64,000 nt of DNA, taken from Micromonospora sp. WMMA1947. Its GTDB lineage: Bacteria; Actinomycetota; Actinomycetes; Mycobacteriales; Micromonosporaceae. Position numbers and translations under genes: made by a program. The stretch covers positions 6,158,001 to 6,222,000 of the forward strand of contig NZ_CP114909.1 in the NCBI RefSeq assembly GCF_027497355.1. Reading direction: 5' to 3'. The stretch's first letter is position 1, and every line of letters starts with the position of its first letter. Of the stretch, positions 44,554-55,203 are shown piece by piece. Below the pieces are notes generated by a model. The model was not told the DNA's origin and did not search any database. It worked only from the letters and a program-made list of their open reading frames with translations.

Positions 44554-45879
44554 TCAGCTCTGTGGGACGAGTCGCGGCGCGGGACGAGGACGGCCGTGTT
44601 CGCGTCCGGCCGCCGTCACGACGCGCAGCGACATCAGCCACCCGACCCCGTACGCCAGCGCGCCGGACACCCCGAACGCCCACACCGCGGTCAGCGGTGA
44701 CCCGCCGGCCAGCGCCACCACCGAGACGGCACCGGCCACCACCACGACCCGGCCCGCGTCCCAGACGAGCTGGAGAGCCTGGCGTTCGTACACGACGAGC
44801 GTCTGCGACAGCGGCGAGACGACGAGCTGAGCCGCCATGAAGACGGCCAGGGCCTGGGCGTAGACGCCGCTGCTGTGCCACTGCGCGCCGAAGACCAGGC
44901 TGAAGGCCGTGGGCGCGGCGACCACGACGAGGAGCGCGCCGGGACCCGCGATCAGAGCCAGCTTCCGGCTGGCGCCCAGGAAGACGCGCCGGCCGCCCCG
45001 CGGCTGCTCCCGCGCGATCCGCGCGATCTCCCCCAGGTAGACCTGCGCCACCGCGGACGCCACGAGCGCGGCGGGCATGGCGATCATCCGCTGGGTCAGC
45101 CCCAGCCAGCCGGCCACCGCCGAGCCGTACCAGTAGGCGATGAGCAGCACCGGCAACTGCATGCCGAGAATGTTGAGCAGGCCGGACGGAGCCAGCAGGA
45201 AGGGAAACCGCCGGTAGCGGCGCGCCACCGCCAGCAGGCGGGGCCGCCGCCGAGGCGTCCGGGCGGTCGCGTCGCGTCCCCCGGCGCCCCGGAGCAGGAC
45301 CGCGGCGGCCGCGACCTGACCGAACCCGAAGCCGAGCGCCAGGCCACCGGGACGAAGCCCCGCCACCCCCGCCCCGACCTGGGTGACCACGACCGCCAGG
45401 GACTGCAGGAGGTTGCGCCGGCCGATCACGCCGTACCGACGATGCCGCACCGCGAACTGGTTGAGCACCAAAACGACACCCATCGCCGCGGCGGAGGGCG
45501 GCACCACCCAGAGCCAGTGGACCAGTTCGGGCTGACCGAACCAGGCGGCCACCCGGTCTCCCACCAGCAGGACCACGACCGATCCCAGGAGCGCCGTACC
45601 CGCGGCCGCGGCGAGACCGAGCCGCACCAGCGCCCGTGCGTCCGCCTCCCGTTCCGGCAGCGGAACCGCCATCTCGAACCGGAGCGCGGCCACCGTGCCC
45701 GCGATCACCACCAGTGCGGCGACCACCGCGAGGACGCCGAAATCGACAGGGCGGTAGAGCCTCGCCAGCAACGGCGCCGCGGCCAGCGCCAGCAGTTGAC
45801 CGCCGGCCGATCCGGCGGCGATGCCCACCACTCCGCGCCGCCCGCTCGACATGGCGAGCCGCCTGGCACGCCACCTCAC
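44554..45879 (-). CDS. Polysaccharide flippase (Wzx/MATE-like)
   Basis: A 441-residue membrane protein with about 12 hydrophobic segments starting AAGSAGGQLLALAAAPLLARLY and including the VDFGVLAVVAALVVIAGTVAALRFE type opening of O-unit flippases. It would move lipid-linked sugar units across the membrane. The GTG start overlaps the preceding stop (GTGA), which supports it over ATG 45852. The C-terminus is basic and cytoplasmic. Confidence 0.85.
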   Translation of the reverse strand: MRWRARRLAMSSGRRGVVGIAAGSAGGQLLALAAAPLLARLYRPVDFGVLAVVAALVVIAGTVAALRFEMAVPLPEREADARALVRLGLAAAAGTALLGSVVVLLVGDRVAAWFGQPELVHWLWVVPPSAAAMGVVLVLNQFAVRHRRYGVIGRRNLLQSLAVVVTQVGAGVAGLRPGGLALGFGFGQVAAAAVLLRGAGGRDATARTPRRRPRLLAVARRYRRFPFLLAPSGLLNILGMQLPVLLIAYWYGSAVAGWLGLTQRMIAMPAALVASAVAQVYLGEIARIAREQPRGGRRVFLGASRKLALIAGPGALLVVVAAPTAFSLVFGAQWHSSGVYAQALAVFMAAQLVVSPLSQTLVVYERQALQLVWDAGRVVVVAGAVSVVALAGGSPLTAVWAFGVSGALAYGVGWLMSLRVVTAAGREHGRPRPAPRLVPQS

Positions 45880-47159
45880 CCAGGGACACCCGGCCGGTCG
45901 GCCGGCCGCGTCCGCCCGCCGCGGACCGGCATACCGGTGCGCAGCGTCGCACCGGCCATCACGAGCACACCGAGAGCCAGTGCGGCGAAGAGCGGACGGC
46001 CCGCGTTCACGTCACCGGAGGTCGACACCGCCACCACGTTGAACGCCAGCACCGCCAGGACGAACCCGGCGACCGGGTCACGCCGGGTCGCGCGCCAGAG
46101 CCCCGCGGCCACGACGAGAGTGGCCAGGATGAAGGCCCCGCCCACCAGCCAGCCCGCTTCGGCCGGCAGCTCCAGCCAGAGGTTGTGCGGGTAGTTGTGC
46201 ACCAACATGCCGGAGTAGTCGGACCAGTTGCCGTAACCGACCCCGCCCGGATGCTCGGCGATCATCGGCACGCTGACGTCACGCATCTCCGCCCGAGCGG
46301 TGCCGACCATCTCCTCGCTCGGGTCGACCAGGAGCGCGTACACCCGGGGCGGCAGCAGCGACGGCATGGCGATGACGGCCAGCACCAGGGCACCCATCAG
46401 GCCCAGACCGACCCACTCGCGCCGGCCCCGCCGCAGCTTGAGGCGGAACCCGGCCAGCACCAGGACGAAGAGGGCGACCACGGTGGCCAGGAGCGGTCCC
46501 CGGGAGCCGGTCGCGAACAGAGCGAGGCCGAGCAGCACCGCCAGGCCCGCCGCCCACCAGGCCGCCACCCGCTTCTGCAGGTAGAGCCAGGTGAGAGCGA
46601 CGAGCGCACCCCCGATGGCCCGGGCCAGCCAGATCGGGTTGGAGCCGAAGCCGTCGGCCCGCCCGTCCTGCGGATCGCCGGTGAGCGTGGCGATCGCGAG
46701 CACCACCCCGGACAGCACGAACACGGCGGCGAACATCTCCACGTCACGTCGTCCGCGCAGCACCGCGATCGCCAGCGTGGCGAACATCGTCAACGTCAGG
46801 AGCAGCAGGAACTTCTGCCGGCCGTAGTCGGTCTCCGGGGGGTGCAGGAAGCCCGGCAACGCGAGGACACCGAAGACCACCAGAACCCAGAAGATCACCG
46901 TGCGGGCCCGGGAGGACGGACGGAGGATCTCGTGCAGGAGCAACGGCACCGCGAGCACGACCGCGGCGATGAGGAAGCCGCGGCCGACCTCACGCGTGAA
47001 CTGGTCGAAGTTGAGCAGCAGCACCACGGCGGTGGCGCGCAGCACCGCCGAGACGAGACCACCTGTTCGCCGTACCGGTGCCTCCGGCCGGGCGGGCCCG
47101 GCGGCGCCGCGAACCGTACCGATCGCCGACGACCGCCGGTTGTCCTGCATCACCATCAC
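45876..47159 (-). CDS. O-antigen ligase/polymerase-like membrane protein
   Basis: A 427-residue membrane protein with about ten transmembrane segments and one large outer loop. In that loop IAEHPGGVGYGNWSDYSGMLVHNYPHNLWLELPAEAGW matches the HN-x-xL-x2-x3-E pattern of the Wzy_C (WaaL/Wzy) family, and ATGSRGPLLATVVAL the helix before it. It would join or polymerise lipid-linked glycan units. AGGAGG is 7 bases before GTG 47159, with ATG 47156 as the alternative. Confidence 0.85.
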   Translation of the reverse strand: MMVMQDNRRSSAIGTVRGAAGPARPEAPVRRTGGLVSAVLRATAVVLLLNFDQFTREVGRGFLIAAVVLAVPLLLHEILRPSSRARTVIFWVLVVFGVLALPGFLHPPETDYGRQKFLLLLTLTMFATLAIAVLRGRRDVEMFAAVFVLSGVVLAIATLTGDPQDGRADGFGSNPIWLARAIGGALVALTWLYLQKRVAAWWAAGLAVLLGLALFATGSRGPLLATVVALFVLVLAGFRLKLRRGRREWVGLGLMGALVLAVIAMPSLLPPRVYALLVDPSEEMVGTARAEMRDVSVPMIAEHPGGVGYGNWSDYSGMLVHNYPHNLWLELPAEAGWLVGGAFILATLVVAAGLWRATRRDPVAGFVLAVLAFNVVAVSTSGDVNAGRPLFAALALGVLVMAGATLRTGMPVRGGRTRPADRPGVPG

Positions 47160-47193
47160 GTTCGAGCCTCCTGCGGCACCGAGCTGGGAACCC

Positions 47194-48201
47194 TCACACC
47201 GCCCGGTCGGAGCGGTAGCGCGCGAGGTTGGCCGGATCGAGGAACCACTCGACGGTCGCCTTGAGCCCCTCGTCGATGCTCGTGGCCGGCTGCCAGCCGG
47301 TCCGCGCCCGGAGCAGGCCGGCGTCGCCGAGCAGGCGCTCGACCTCGGACTCCGCGGGGCGGAGCCGGGACTCGGAGACCTCCACCTCCGGCTGGACGCC
47401 GAACATCGCGGCGATCTTGCGCACCAGGTCGCCGATCGAGGTCTCCCGGCCGGTCGCGGCCTGGAACACGCCGCCCACGACCGCCTCGTCGGGCGCGGTG
47501 CCGACGGCTCGGAAGGCCGCCACGGTGTCCGTCACGTAAAGCAGGTCGCGGGTGGTACGCAGCGCGCCGAGCCGGACCACCCCGCCGTCCTTGGCCAGCT
47601 GGCTGATGATGGTGGGGATGACCGCCCTGGTGGACTGACGCGGGCCGTACGTGTTGAACGGCCGGAGGGTGACCACCGGCAGGCCGAAACTGAGGTGGTA
47701 GCTCTCGGCCAGCTTGTCCGCACCGATCTTGGAGGCCGAGTACGGCGACTGCCCGCGCAGCCGGTGCTGCTCGGTCATCGGGACCGTGGTGGCCGTCCCG
47801 TACACCTCGCTGGTGGAGGTGACGACGACGCGGCCCACGCCGGCGGTCCGCGCGCTCTCCAGCACGTTGAGCGTGCCGGTGATGTTGGTGTCCACGTAGG
47901 ACTGCGGTGCCAGGTACGAGTACGGGATGCCGCCCAGCGCGGCCAGGTGGTAGACGGTGGAGGCACCGTCGACCAGCCGCTGCACCATTCCCCGGTCGCG
48001 GATGTCCCCCGCCACGACCTCGACGCCCGCCAACTGGTCCGGATCGAAGGTGTCCAGCCAGCCGTGCGATCCGGCGCCGTTGTAGTGCACGAGGGCGCGT
48101 ACCGGGTGGCCCGCGGCGACGAGGGCCTCGACCAGGTGGGACCCGATGAAGCCACCGGCTCCGGTCACCACCACCGGTCCGCCGGACGAGTGTGCCGTCA
48201 T
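47194..48201 (-). CDS. NAD-dependent sugar epimerase/dehydratase, extended SDR (first)
   Basis: A 335-residue nucleotide-sugar enzyme. VVTGAGGFIGSHLVEALVAAG binds NAD, and Ser, Tyr and Lys are in TSTSEVYG and YSASKIGADKLAESY. RPFNTYGPRQSTRAVIPTII is typical of GDP- or UDP-sugar 4,6-dehydratase and epimerase families. ATG 48201 has GAGGAGGAGC five bases upstream and overlaps the previous stop (ATGA); a longer open frame upstream is rejected. It may supply the 4-keto sugar for the pathway, but which reaction it performs cannot be told. Confidence 0.9.
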   Translation of the reverse strand: MTAHSSGGPVVVTGAGGFIGSHLVEALVAAGHPVRALVHYNGAGSHGWLDTFDPDQLAGVEVVAGDIRDRGMVQRLVDGASTVYHLAALGGIPYSYLAPQSYVDTNITGTLNVLESARTAGVGRVVVTSTSEVYGTATTVPMTEQHRLRGQSPYSASKIGADKLAESYHLSFGLPVVTLRPFNTYGPRQSTRAVIPTIISQLAKDGGVVRLGALRTTRDLLYVTDTVAAFRAVGTAPDEAVVGGVFQAATGRETSIGDLVRKIAAMFGVQPEVEVSESRLRPAESEVERLLGDAGLLRARTGWQPATSIDEGLKATVEWFLDPANLARYRSDRAV

Positions 48202-49136
48202 GGTTCGCTCCTCCTCTGCGCCGGTCCGGCGGTGACCGGTACCGGGTCGGTTCCACGAGCCGGTGCCGCCTGACTCCACAGCGCACCGACCGAGTCGTAC
48301 AGGTCGTGTTCGGGGACCCACCCCAGGACCGAGGCGGCCCGGCCGACGTCGGCGCGCATCCAGCCGACCTCGGCGGACCGGGGGGACGGTGGGCGGTCCT
48401 CAAGGACGCGGACCGGCCGGCCGGCGACCGAGACCAGCAGGTGGACGGCGTCGCGCACCGGCACCGCCCGGCCGCTGCCCACGTTGAGGACACGAGCCCC
48501 GGGCGCGGTGACGGTCACGGCCCGCCGGACCGCGGCGGCCACATCCCGGACGTCGACGAAGTCCCGGTACGCCCCGAGCGGACCGGTGCGCAGGTCGTCG
48601 CCGGGCGCGAGGCGGGCCAGCAGCGCCGCCACCCGGCCGAGCAGTGTGGTGCCGGGCATGCCGGGGCCGACGGGGTTGAACACCCGGAGCACGACCGCGT
48701 CCACCCGGCCGGCGTCGGCCGCCAGCTCCATGAGCCGGGTCGCCGCCGCCTGGCTCACGCCGTAGGCGCTGACCGGGGCCGGGGGAAGGTCCTCGGTGGC
48801 CGCGGTGCCGAACGGCACCGGACCGTACTCGGCCGCGGAGCCGAGACGGACCAGCCGTGCGCCGGGTGCGGCGTCGGCGACCGCGTCCACCAGCTTGGCG
48901 GTCGCCGTCGTGTTCGCCCGGACGAGATCCTCGGCCGCGCCGCTGACCGCGCCCGCGCAGCTGACCACGGCGTCCGGCCCGGCCCGGCCGAGCAGCGCCC
49001 GCAGCGCCTCCGGCGTCGCGGTGACCAGGTCGCACTCGGCGCGCGACGGGCACACCACCTCGGCGGTGGTCGCCAGTTCCCGTCGTACGTGCGCGCCGAT
49101 GAAGCCGGAGGCGCCGAAGAGGAGGACGCGCATCAT
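48198..49136 (-). CDS. NAD-dependent sugar epimerase/reductase, extended SDR (second)
   Basis: A 312-residue SDR. MRVLLFGASGFIGAHVRREL binds the cofactor; RLGSAAEYG and SAYGVSQAAATRL carry the Ser and Tyr, but the lysine usually four residues after Tyr is replaced: YGVSQ has Gln in place of Lys. This missing residue makes normal SDR catalysis doubtful, though the gene is otherwise intact. It overlaps the nucleotidyltransferase stop (two ATGs in a row) and the next start, within the leftward operon. Confidence 0.82.
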   Translation of the reverse strand: MMRVLLFGASGFIGAHVRRELATTAEVVCPSRAECDLVTATPEALRALLGRAGPDAVVSCAGAVSGAAEDLVRANTTATAKLVDAVADAAPGARLVRLGSAAEYGPVPFGTAATEDLPPAPVSAYGVSQAAATRLMELAADAGRVDAVVLRVFNPVGPGMPGTTLLGRVAALLARLAPGDDLRTGPLGAYRDFVDVRDVAAAVRRAVTVTAPGARVLNVGSGRAVPVRDAVHLLVSVAGRPVRVLEDRPPSPRSAEVGWMRADVGRAASVLGWVPEHDLYDSVGALWSQAAPARGTDPVPVTAGPAQRRSEP

Positions 49137-49861
49137 GCCCCGGCCGGCGCGCCGGCGGGCAGGAGCACGTCCCGCAGCTCAGCGAAGCAGCGGTTGGCCT
49201 CGTCGTAGTCCTCGGGGCGGCCGATGTCCAGCCAGTAGCCGTCGAACTCGTAGCCGGCCGGTGGCTCGCCCCGGCCCAGCAGGTCCAGCACCAGCTGGTC
49301 GAACCCGAACGGCTGCCCCGCCGGGTAGTGGGCGATGGTGTTCCGGGAGAGCCCATAGACACCCATGCTCACCCGGTAGTGCAGGACGGGCTTCTCGGAG
49401 AAGGAAGTGATCTTGTCCCCGGCCAGCTCCAGGACCCCGAAGTCGATCTTCACGGTACGCCGGTAGGTGGCGACGGTCAGCGGTGCGCCCGACCGCGCGT
49501 GGGTGGCCAGCAGGTCGGCGTAGTCGAGGTCGGTGAGCACGTCGCCGTTCATCACCAGGAAGTGCTCGGGCAGGCGGTGCCGGATGCCGAAGAGCGGGCC
49601 GATGGTGGACAGCGGCCGGTCCTCCTCGACGTAGTCGACGGCCAGGCCGAACCGCGAGCCGTCGCCGACGAAGGCCCGGATCAGCGCGCCCAGGTGGTTG
49701 ATCGCCAGGATGACGTGGGTGAAACCGCGATCCGCGAGCTGGCGCAGCACGATCTCGAGGATCGCGTGGCTCTCCCCGATCGGCACGAGCGGTTTCGGCA
49801 GCGTGGAGGTGTAGGGACGCAGCCGGACCCCCGCGCCGCCCGCCATGATCACGACATGCAT
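49133..49861 (-). CDS. Sugar-1-phosphate nucleotidyltransferase
   Basis: A 242-residue enzyme that makes an NDP-sugar. The signature GGAGVRLRPYTSTLPKPLVPI is at residues 8-27, with NGDVLTDLDYADLL and GYWLDIGRPEDYDEAN near the end. ATG 49861 is preferred because GGAGAG lies just upstream and the protein then starts MHVVIMAGGAG. It is the first gene of the six-gene leftward operon. The nucleotide and sugar are not decided by the sequence. Confidence 0.88.
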   Translation of the reverse strand: MHVVIMAGGAGVRLRPYTSTLPKPLVPIGESHAILEIVLRQLADRGFTHVILAINHLGALIRAFVGDGSRFGLAVDYVEEDRPLSTIGPLFGIRHRLPEHFLVMNGDVLTDLDYADLLATHARSGAPLTVATYRRTVKIDFGVLELAGDKITSFSEKPVLHYRVSMGVYGLSRNTIAHYPAGQPFGFDQLVLDLLGRGEPPAGYEFDGYWLDIGRPEDYDEANRCFAELRDVLLPAGAPAGA

Positions 49862-50010
49862 CGACTCTCCACTCGTCCCCACGCCCTACCTCGCGTCCAA
49901 CGAGCCGGACCGGCACCCGGGTACGGAAATCACCTGTTCGGGGCACGTCCCCCGCGTCACGCCTGCGGGTAAGCCCGGCGGGCGGCACGCCCCTGTGATG
50001 AGCTGTACCG

Positions 50011-50940
50011 GTGGCGGGAGATGTGCTGGGGCTGGTGCTGCACCCCACCCGGGACGTCTCCGAGGTGGTGCGGATCATCGCGGACTGGGCCGCCCGGCAC
50101 CGGATCACCCTCGCGGTACGCGCCGAGGACCGCGCGCGGGTACCCGCCTCGGTGGAGGCGATCGCCGCGGACGAACTGGCCGACCGCTGCGCCGCGCTGA
50201 TCAGCATCGGTGGCGACGGCACCATGCTCGGCGCGCTGCGGATGGCCGTCCGCGACCCGAAGCCGGTGCTCGGCGTACATCTGGGCCGAGTGGGCTTCCT
50301 GGTCGAGGTGGAGCCGCCCGATCTGCCCCGGGCGCTGGAACGGCTGGTGGAGCACGACTTCACCGTCGAGTCGCACGCCTGCCTGGCCTGCGACGTCTGC
50401 GGCGACGACGTGGTGGCGTTCAACGACATCGCCCTGGTCCGGCAGCCCGGCGCCGGGTTCGTCACCGCCACGCTGGCGGTGGACGGCCAGCGGTACGGCT
50501 ACTACCGCTGCGACGCGCTGGTGGTGAGCACGCCGACCGGCTCGACCGCGTACAGCTACGCCGCCGGCGGCCCACTGATCTCACCGGCCACGGAGGCGAT
50601 GGTGGTGACGCCGTCCGCGCCGATGGCCGGGATCTCCCGCTCGGTGCTGCTCTCCGCGCACGAGACGGTGCACCTGGAGCTGCGCGCGGACTCGGCACCG
50701 GTGGCGGTGGAGATGGACGGCCTCCTGATCCGGCAGGCGGCGACCGAGGGTTCGGTGCACATCCGGTACGTCAAGGACGCCGGCCGCGTGGTCCGCCTCG
50801 ACCCGCGCCGCTACCAGGAGCGCAACCAGCTCAAGCTGAGCCTGCTGGACCTGCCGCTGCTGCCGGACCAGCTGCGGGAACTGTTGCCGGACGGGTTGCG
50901 GGAGCAGCTCAACCGCAGGGAGCTGCCCCCGCCCCGCTGA
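50011..50940 (+). CDS. nadK: NAD kinase
   Basis: A 309-residue enzyme phosphorylating NAD to NADP. GGDGTM (residues 67-72), FNDIALVRQPGAG and the VSTPTGSTAYSYAAGGPLI block are the defining motifs. GTG 50011 is the first start after the divergent polysaccharide operon; no clear Shine-Dalgarno is seen. Its stop is 6 bp from that of the convergent phosphoglucomutase gene. Actinomycetes often carry a second NAD kinase elsewhere, so this may be one of two. Confidence 0.93.
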   Translation: MAGDVLGLVLHPTRDVSEVVRIIADWAARHRITLAVRAEDRARVPASVEAIAADELADRCAALISIGGDGTMLGALRMAVRDPKPVLGVHLGRVGFLVEVEPPDLPRALERLVEHDFTVESHACLACDVCGDDVVAFNDIALVRQPGAGFVTATLAVDGQRYGYYRCDALVVSTPTGSTAYSYAAGGPLISPATEAMVVTPSAPMAGISRSVLLSAHETVHLELRADSAPVAVEMDGLLIRQAATEGSVHIRYVKDAGRVVRLDPRRYQERNQLKLSLLDLPLLPDQLRELLPDGLREQLNRRELPPPR

Positions 50941-50946
50941 GCCGGG

Positions 50947-52590
<1,644 letters not shown>

Positions 52591-52623
52591 TGCGGGATCC
52601 TCCTCGGGAAACGGTGGAACTGC

Positions 52624-53856
52624 TCAGGGCTCGACGCGCTGGCCCTTGCCGATGACGACGATGCCGTTGTCGGACACGGTGTAGCGCTGGCGGTCCTTCT
52701 CCAGGTCGACGCCGATCTCGGCGCCCTCCGGGACGTGGACGTTCTTGTCCAGGATCGCGCGCCGGACGACCGCGTGGCGGCCGATCTGGACACCCTCCAT
52801 CAGCACGGCGCCGTCGACGTGCGCCCAGGAGTGCACCTTCACCTTCGGCGCCACGATCGAGTTCTCCACCAACGAGCCGGAGATCACCGAGCCGGGCGAG
52901 ACCATCGAGCTGACCGCGCGGCCCACGCGCTCGCCCCAGGCGTGCACGAACTTGGCCGGCGGGTACGGCGGCTGCTCGGTGTAGATCGGCCACTCGAAGT
53001 TGTAGAGGTTGAACACCGGGTGCACGTTGATCAGATCCATGTGCGCGTCGTAGAACGAGTCGAGCGTCCCCACGTCCCGCCAGTAGCCGCGGTCGCGGTC
53101 GGTGCTGCCCGGCACCTCGTTGTCCTTGAAGTCGTAGACGTTGGCCTCGCCGCGCTCGACGAGCATCGGGATGATGCTGCCGCCCATGTCGTGCTTGCTC
53201 GTCTTGTCCGCCGCGTCGCGCTCGACCGCCTCGCACAGCGCCCGGGTGGTGAACACGTAGTTGCCCATCGAGGCGTAGATCTGGTCCGGCGCGTCGGGCA
53301 GCCCGACCGCGTCGGTGGGCTTCTCCCGGAACGCGCGGATGCGCTTGCCGTCCTCGCCGACCTCGATCACGCCGAACTGGTCGGCCGTCGACAACGGCTG
53401 CCGGATGCCCGCGACCGTCACCCCGGCCCCGGAGGCGATGTGGTCGTCGACCATCTGCCGGGGGTCCATCCGGTAGATGTGGTCGGCGCCGAAGACGATC
53501 ACGTAGTCGGGCTGCTCGTCGTTGATCAGGTTGAAGCTCTGGTAGATCGCGTCGGCCGAGCCGGCGAACCACCACGGGCCGCGGCGCTGCTGCGCGGGCA
53601 CCGGCGTGACGTAGTTGCCGAGCAGCGTCGACATCCGCCAGGTCTTGGTGATGTGGCGGTCCAGCGAGTGCGACTTGTACTGGGTCAGCACCACGATCTT
53701 GAGGAAGCCGGCGTTCGCCAGGTTGGACAGGACGAAGTCGACCATGCGGTACATCCCGCCGAAGGGGACGGCGGGCTTCGCCCGGTCGGTCGTCAGGGGC
53801 ATCAGGCGCTTGCCCTCCCCGCCGGCCAGGACGATCGCGAGCACCTTGGCAGCCAT
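52624..53856 (-). CDS. glgC: Glucose-1-phosphate adenylyltransferase
   Basis: A 410-residue enzyme making ADP-glucose from glucose-1-phosphate and ATP. The nucleotide signature [23 protein letters not shown] is at residues 12-34 and a left-handed beta-helix domain fills the last 110 residues ([20 protein letters not shown]). ATG 53856 follows TAGCGT by six bases, with no Shine-Dalgarno, so a leaderless transcript is predicted. It is divergent from glgM with 94 bp between starts, the same arrangement as mycobacterial Rv1213-Rv1212c. Confidence 0.96.
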   Translation of the reverse strand: MAAKVLAIVLAGGEGKRLMPLTTDRAKPAVPFGGMYRMVDFVLSNLANAGFLKIVVLTQYKSHSLDRHITKTWRMSTLLGNYVTPVPAQQRRGPWWFAGSADAIYQSFNLINDEQPDYVIVFGADHIYRMDPRQMVDDHIASGAGVTVAGIRQPLSTADQFGVIEVGEDGKRIRAFREKPTDAVGLPDAPDQIYASMGNYVFTTRALCEAVERDAADKTSKHDMGGSIIPMLVERGEANVYDFKDNEVPGSTDRDRGYWRDVGTLDSFYDAHMDLINVHPVFNLYNFEWPIYTEQPPYPPAKFVHAWGERVGRAVSSMVSPGSVISGSLVENSIVAPKVKVHSWAHVDGAVLMEGVQIGRHAVVRRAILDKNVHVPEGAEIGVDLEKDRQRYTVSDNGIVVIGKGQRVEP

Positions 53857-53950
53857 GCTCAGACGCTAACGACCTGGACCCGACTTCACCACTCGGACGC
53901 CCACACTTGCGCACCGCGTGGGACACCCGGCTCTGCACTAGGGTGCGGGC
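53857..53950. promoter_or_regulatory. Divergent glgC/glgM promoter region with two leaderless starts
   Basis: TAGCGT (53868 to 53863, minus strand) is six bases from the glgC ATG, and TAGGGT (53939-53944) is six bases from the glgM ATG. Both match TANNNT and neither gene has a Shine-Dalgarno. The two promoters are 70 bp apart, leaving room for a shared regulator. Confidence 0.5.
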
Positions 53951-55144
53951 ATGGCACCGATGCGCGTCGACCTGCTCACCCGCGAGTACCCGCCGGAGGT
54001 CTACGGCGGCGCCGGGGTGCACGTGGAATACCTCGCCCGCGAACTGCGCCGGCTCGCCGACGTCCGGGTGCACTGCTTCGGCGCGCCCCGCGACGAGAAG
54101 GGCGTGACCGCGTACGCCGAACCGGCCGCGCTGGCCGGCGCCAACGCCGCGCTGCGCGTCATGGGCGTCGACCTGGAGATGGCCGCCGGTACGGCCGGCA
54201 CCGACGTGGTGCACAGCCACACCTGGTACGCCAACCTGGCCGGGCACACCGCGAAGCTGCTGCACGGGGTGCCGCACGTGGTGACCGCGCACAGCCTGGA
54301 GCCGCTACGCCCGTGGAAGGCCGAGCAGCTCGGCGGCGGGTACGCGCTCTCCTCCTGGTGCGAGCGGACCGCGTTCGAGGCGGCCGACGCGATCATCGCG
54401 GTCAGCGCGGGCATGCGCCGTGACGTGCTCACCGCGTACCCGGCGGTGAACCCCGACCGGGTCCGCGTGGTCTACAACGGCATCGACACCGCGCAGTACG
54501 CCCCGGACCCGGCCACCGACGTACTCGACCGGCTCGGCATCGACCCGGGGAGGCCCAGCGTCGTCTACGTCGGGCGGATCACCCGGCAGAAGGGCCTGCC
54601 GTACCTGCTGCGGGCGGCCCGCGAGCTGCCCGCCGACACCCAGCTGGTGCTGCTCGCCGGCGCGCCGGACACCCCGGAGATCGCCGCCGAGGTGGAGGGC
54701 CTCGTGGCGGAGCTGCGGGCGAAGCGCTCGGGCGTGATCTGGGTGGCGGCGATGCTGCCCAAGCACGAGGTGATCCAGGTGCTCACCCACGCCACCGTCT
54801 TCGCCTGCCCGTCCGTCTACGAGCCGATGGGCATCGTCAACCTGGAGGCGATGGCCTGCGAGACCGCCGTGGTGGCGACCGCCACCGGCGGCATCCCCGA
54901 GGTGGTCGCCGACGGCGAGACCGGGCTGCTGGTGCCGATCGAGCAGGCCGGCGACGGCTCCGGCACGCCGCTGGACCCGGAGCGCTTCGTGGCCGACCTG
55001 GCCGCGCGCATCAACGAGCTGCTGGCCGACCCGGAGCGGATCGCGGCGTTCGGGGCGGCGGGGCGGCGGCGCGCGGTGGAGCACTTCTCCTGGGACGCGA
55101 TCGCCCGCCAGACGCTTGAGGTCTACCGCTCGGTGGGGGTGTAA
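53951..55144 (+). CDS. glgM: Alpha-maltose-1-phosphate synthase / glycogen synthase (GlgM/GlgA, GT4)
   Basis: A 397-residue GT4-type enzyme. MRVDLLTREYPPEVYGGAGV starts the acceptor half, then VVHSHTWYANLAGH and AHSLEPLRPWKAEQLGGGY. The donor half has YVGRITRQKGLPYLLRAA and FACPSVYEPMGIVNLEAMAC. In mycobacteria the GT4 enzyme next to glgC joins ADP-glucose and glucose-1-phosphate into maltose-1-phosphate for GlgE. The clustering here with glgC, glgE and glgB supports that role over plain glycogen synthase, although the old name glgA is often used. Confidence 0.9.
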   Translation: MAPMRVDLLTREYPPEVYGGAGVHVEYLARELRRLADVRVHCFGAPRDEKGVTAYAEPAALAGANAALRVMGVDLEMAAGTAGTDVVHSHTWYANLAGHTAKLLHGVPHVVTAHSLEPLRPWKAEQLGGGYALSSWCERTAFEAADAIIAVSAGMRRDVLTAYPAVNPDRVRVVYNGIDTAQYAPDPATDVLDRLGIDPGRPSVVYVGRITRQKGLPYLLRAARELPADTQLVLLAGAPDTPEIAAEVEGLVAELRAKRSGVIWVAAMLPKHEVIQVLTHATVFACPSVYEPMGIVNLEAMACETAVVATATGGIPEVVADGETGLLVPIEQAGDGSGTPLDPERFVADLAARINELLADPERIAAFGAAGRRRAVEHFSWDAIARQTLEVYRSVGV

Positions 55145-55160
55145 GGAAGGGCCCCTTCTT
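55143..55160. repeat. GGGCCCC-centred near-palindrome at the glgM stop
   Basis: AAGGAAGGGCCCCTTCTT is an almost perfect palindrome that begins inside the glgM stop codon. It resembles a short element I remember from Micromonospora and Salinispora intergenic regions, so it may be an interspersed repeat and may also act as terminator. Confidence 0.5.
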
Positions 55161-55191
55161 GACAGCCCGCCCGGTCGCGGTCGGCGGCGGA

Positions 55192-55203
55192 TACAGTCCC
55201 TGG
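55192..55203 (+). promoter_or_regulatory. -10 box for a leaderless methyltransferase gene
   Basis: TACAGT (55192-55197) fits TANNNT and ends six bases before ATG 55204. Confidence 0.45.

Noticed and set aside
55159..55197. TTGACA (55159-55164) as the -35 box for the methyltransferase gene
   Set aside because: The spacer to the TACAGT -10 box is 27 bases, too long for a sigma-70-type promoter; the hexamer partly belongs to the palindromic repeat.
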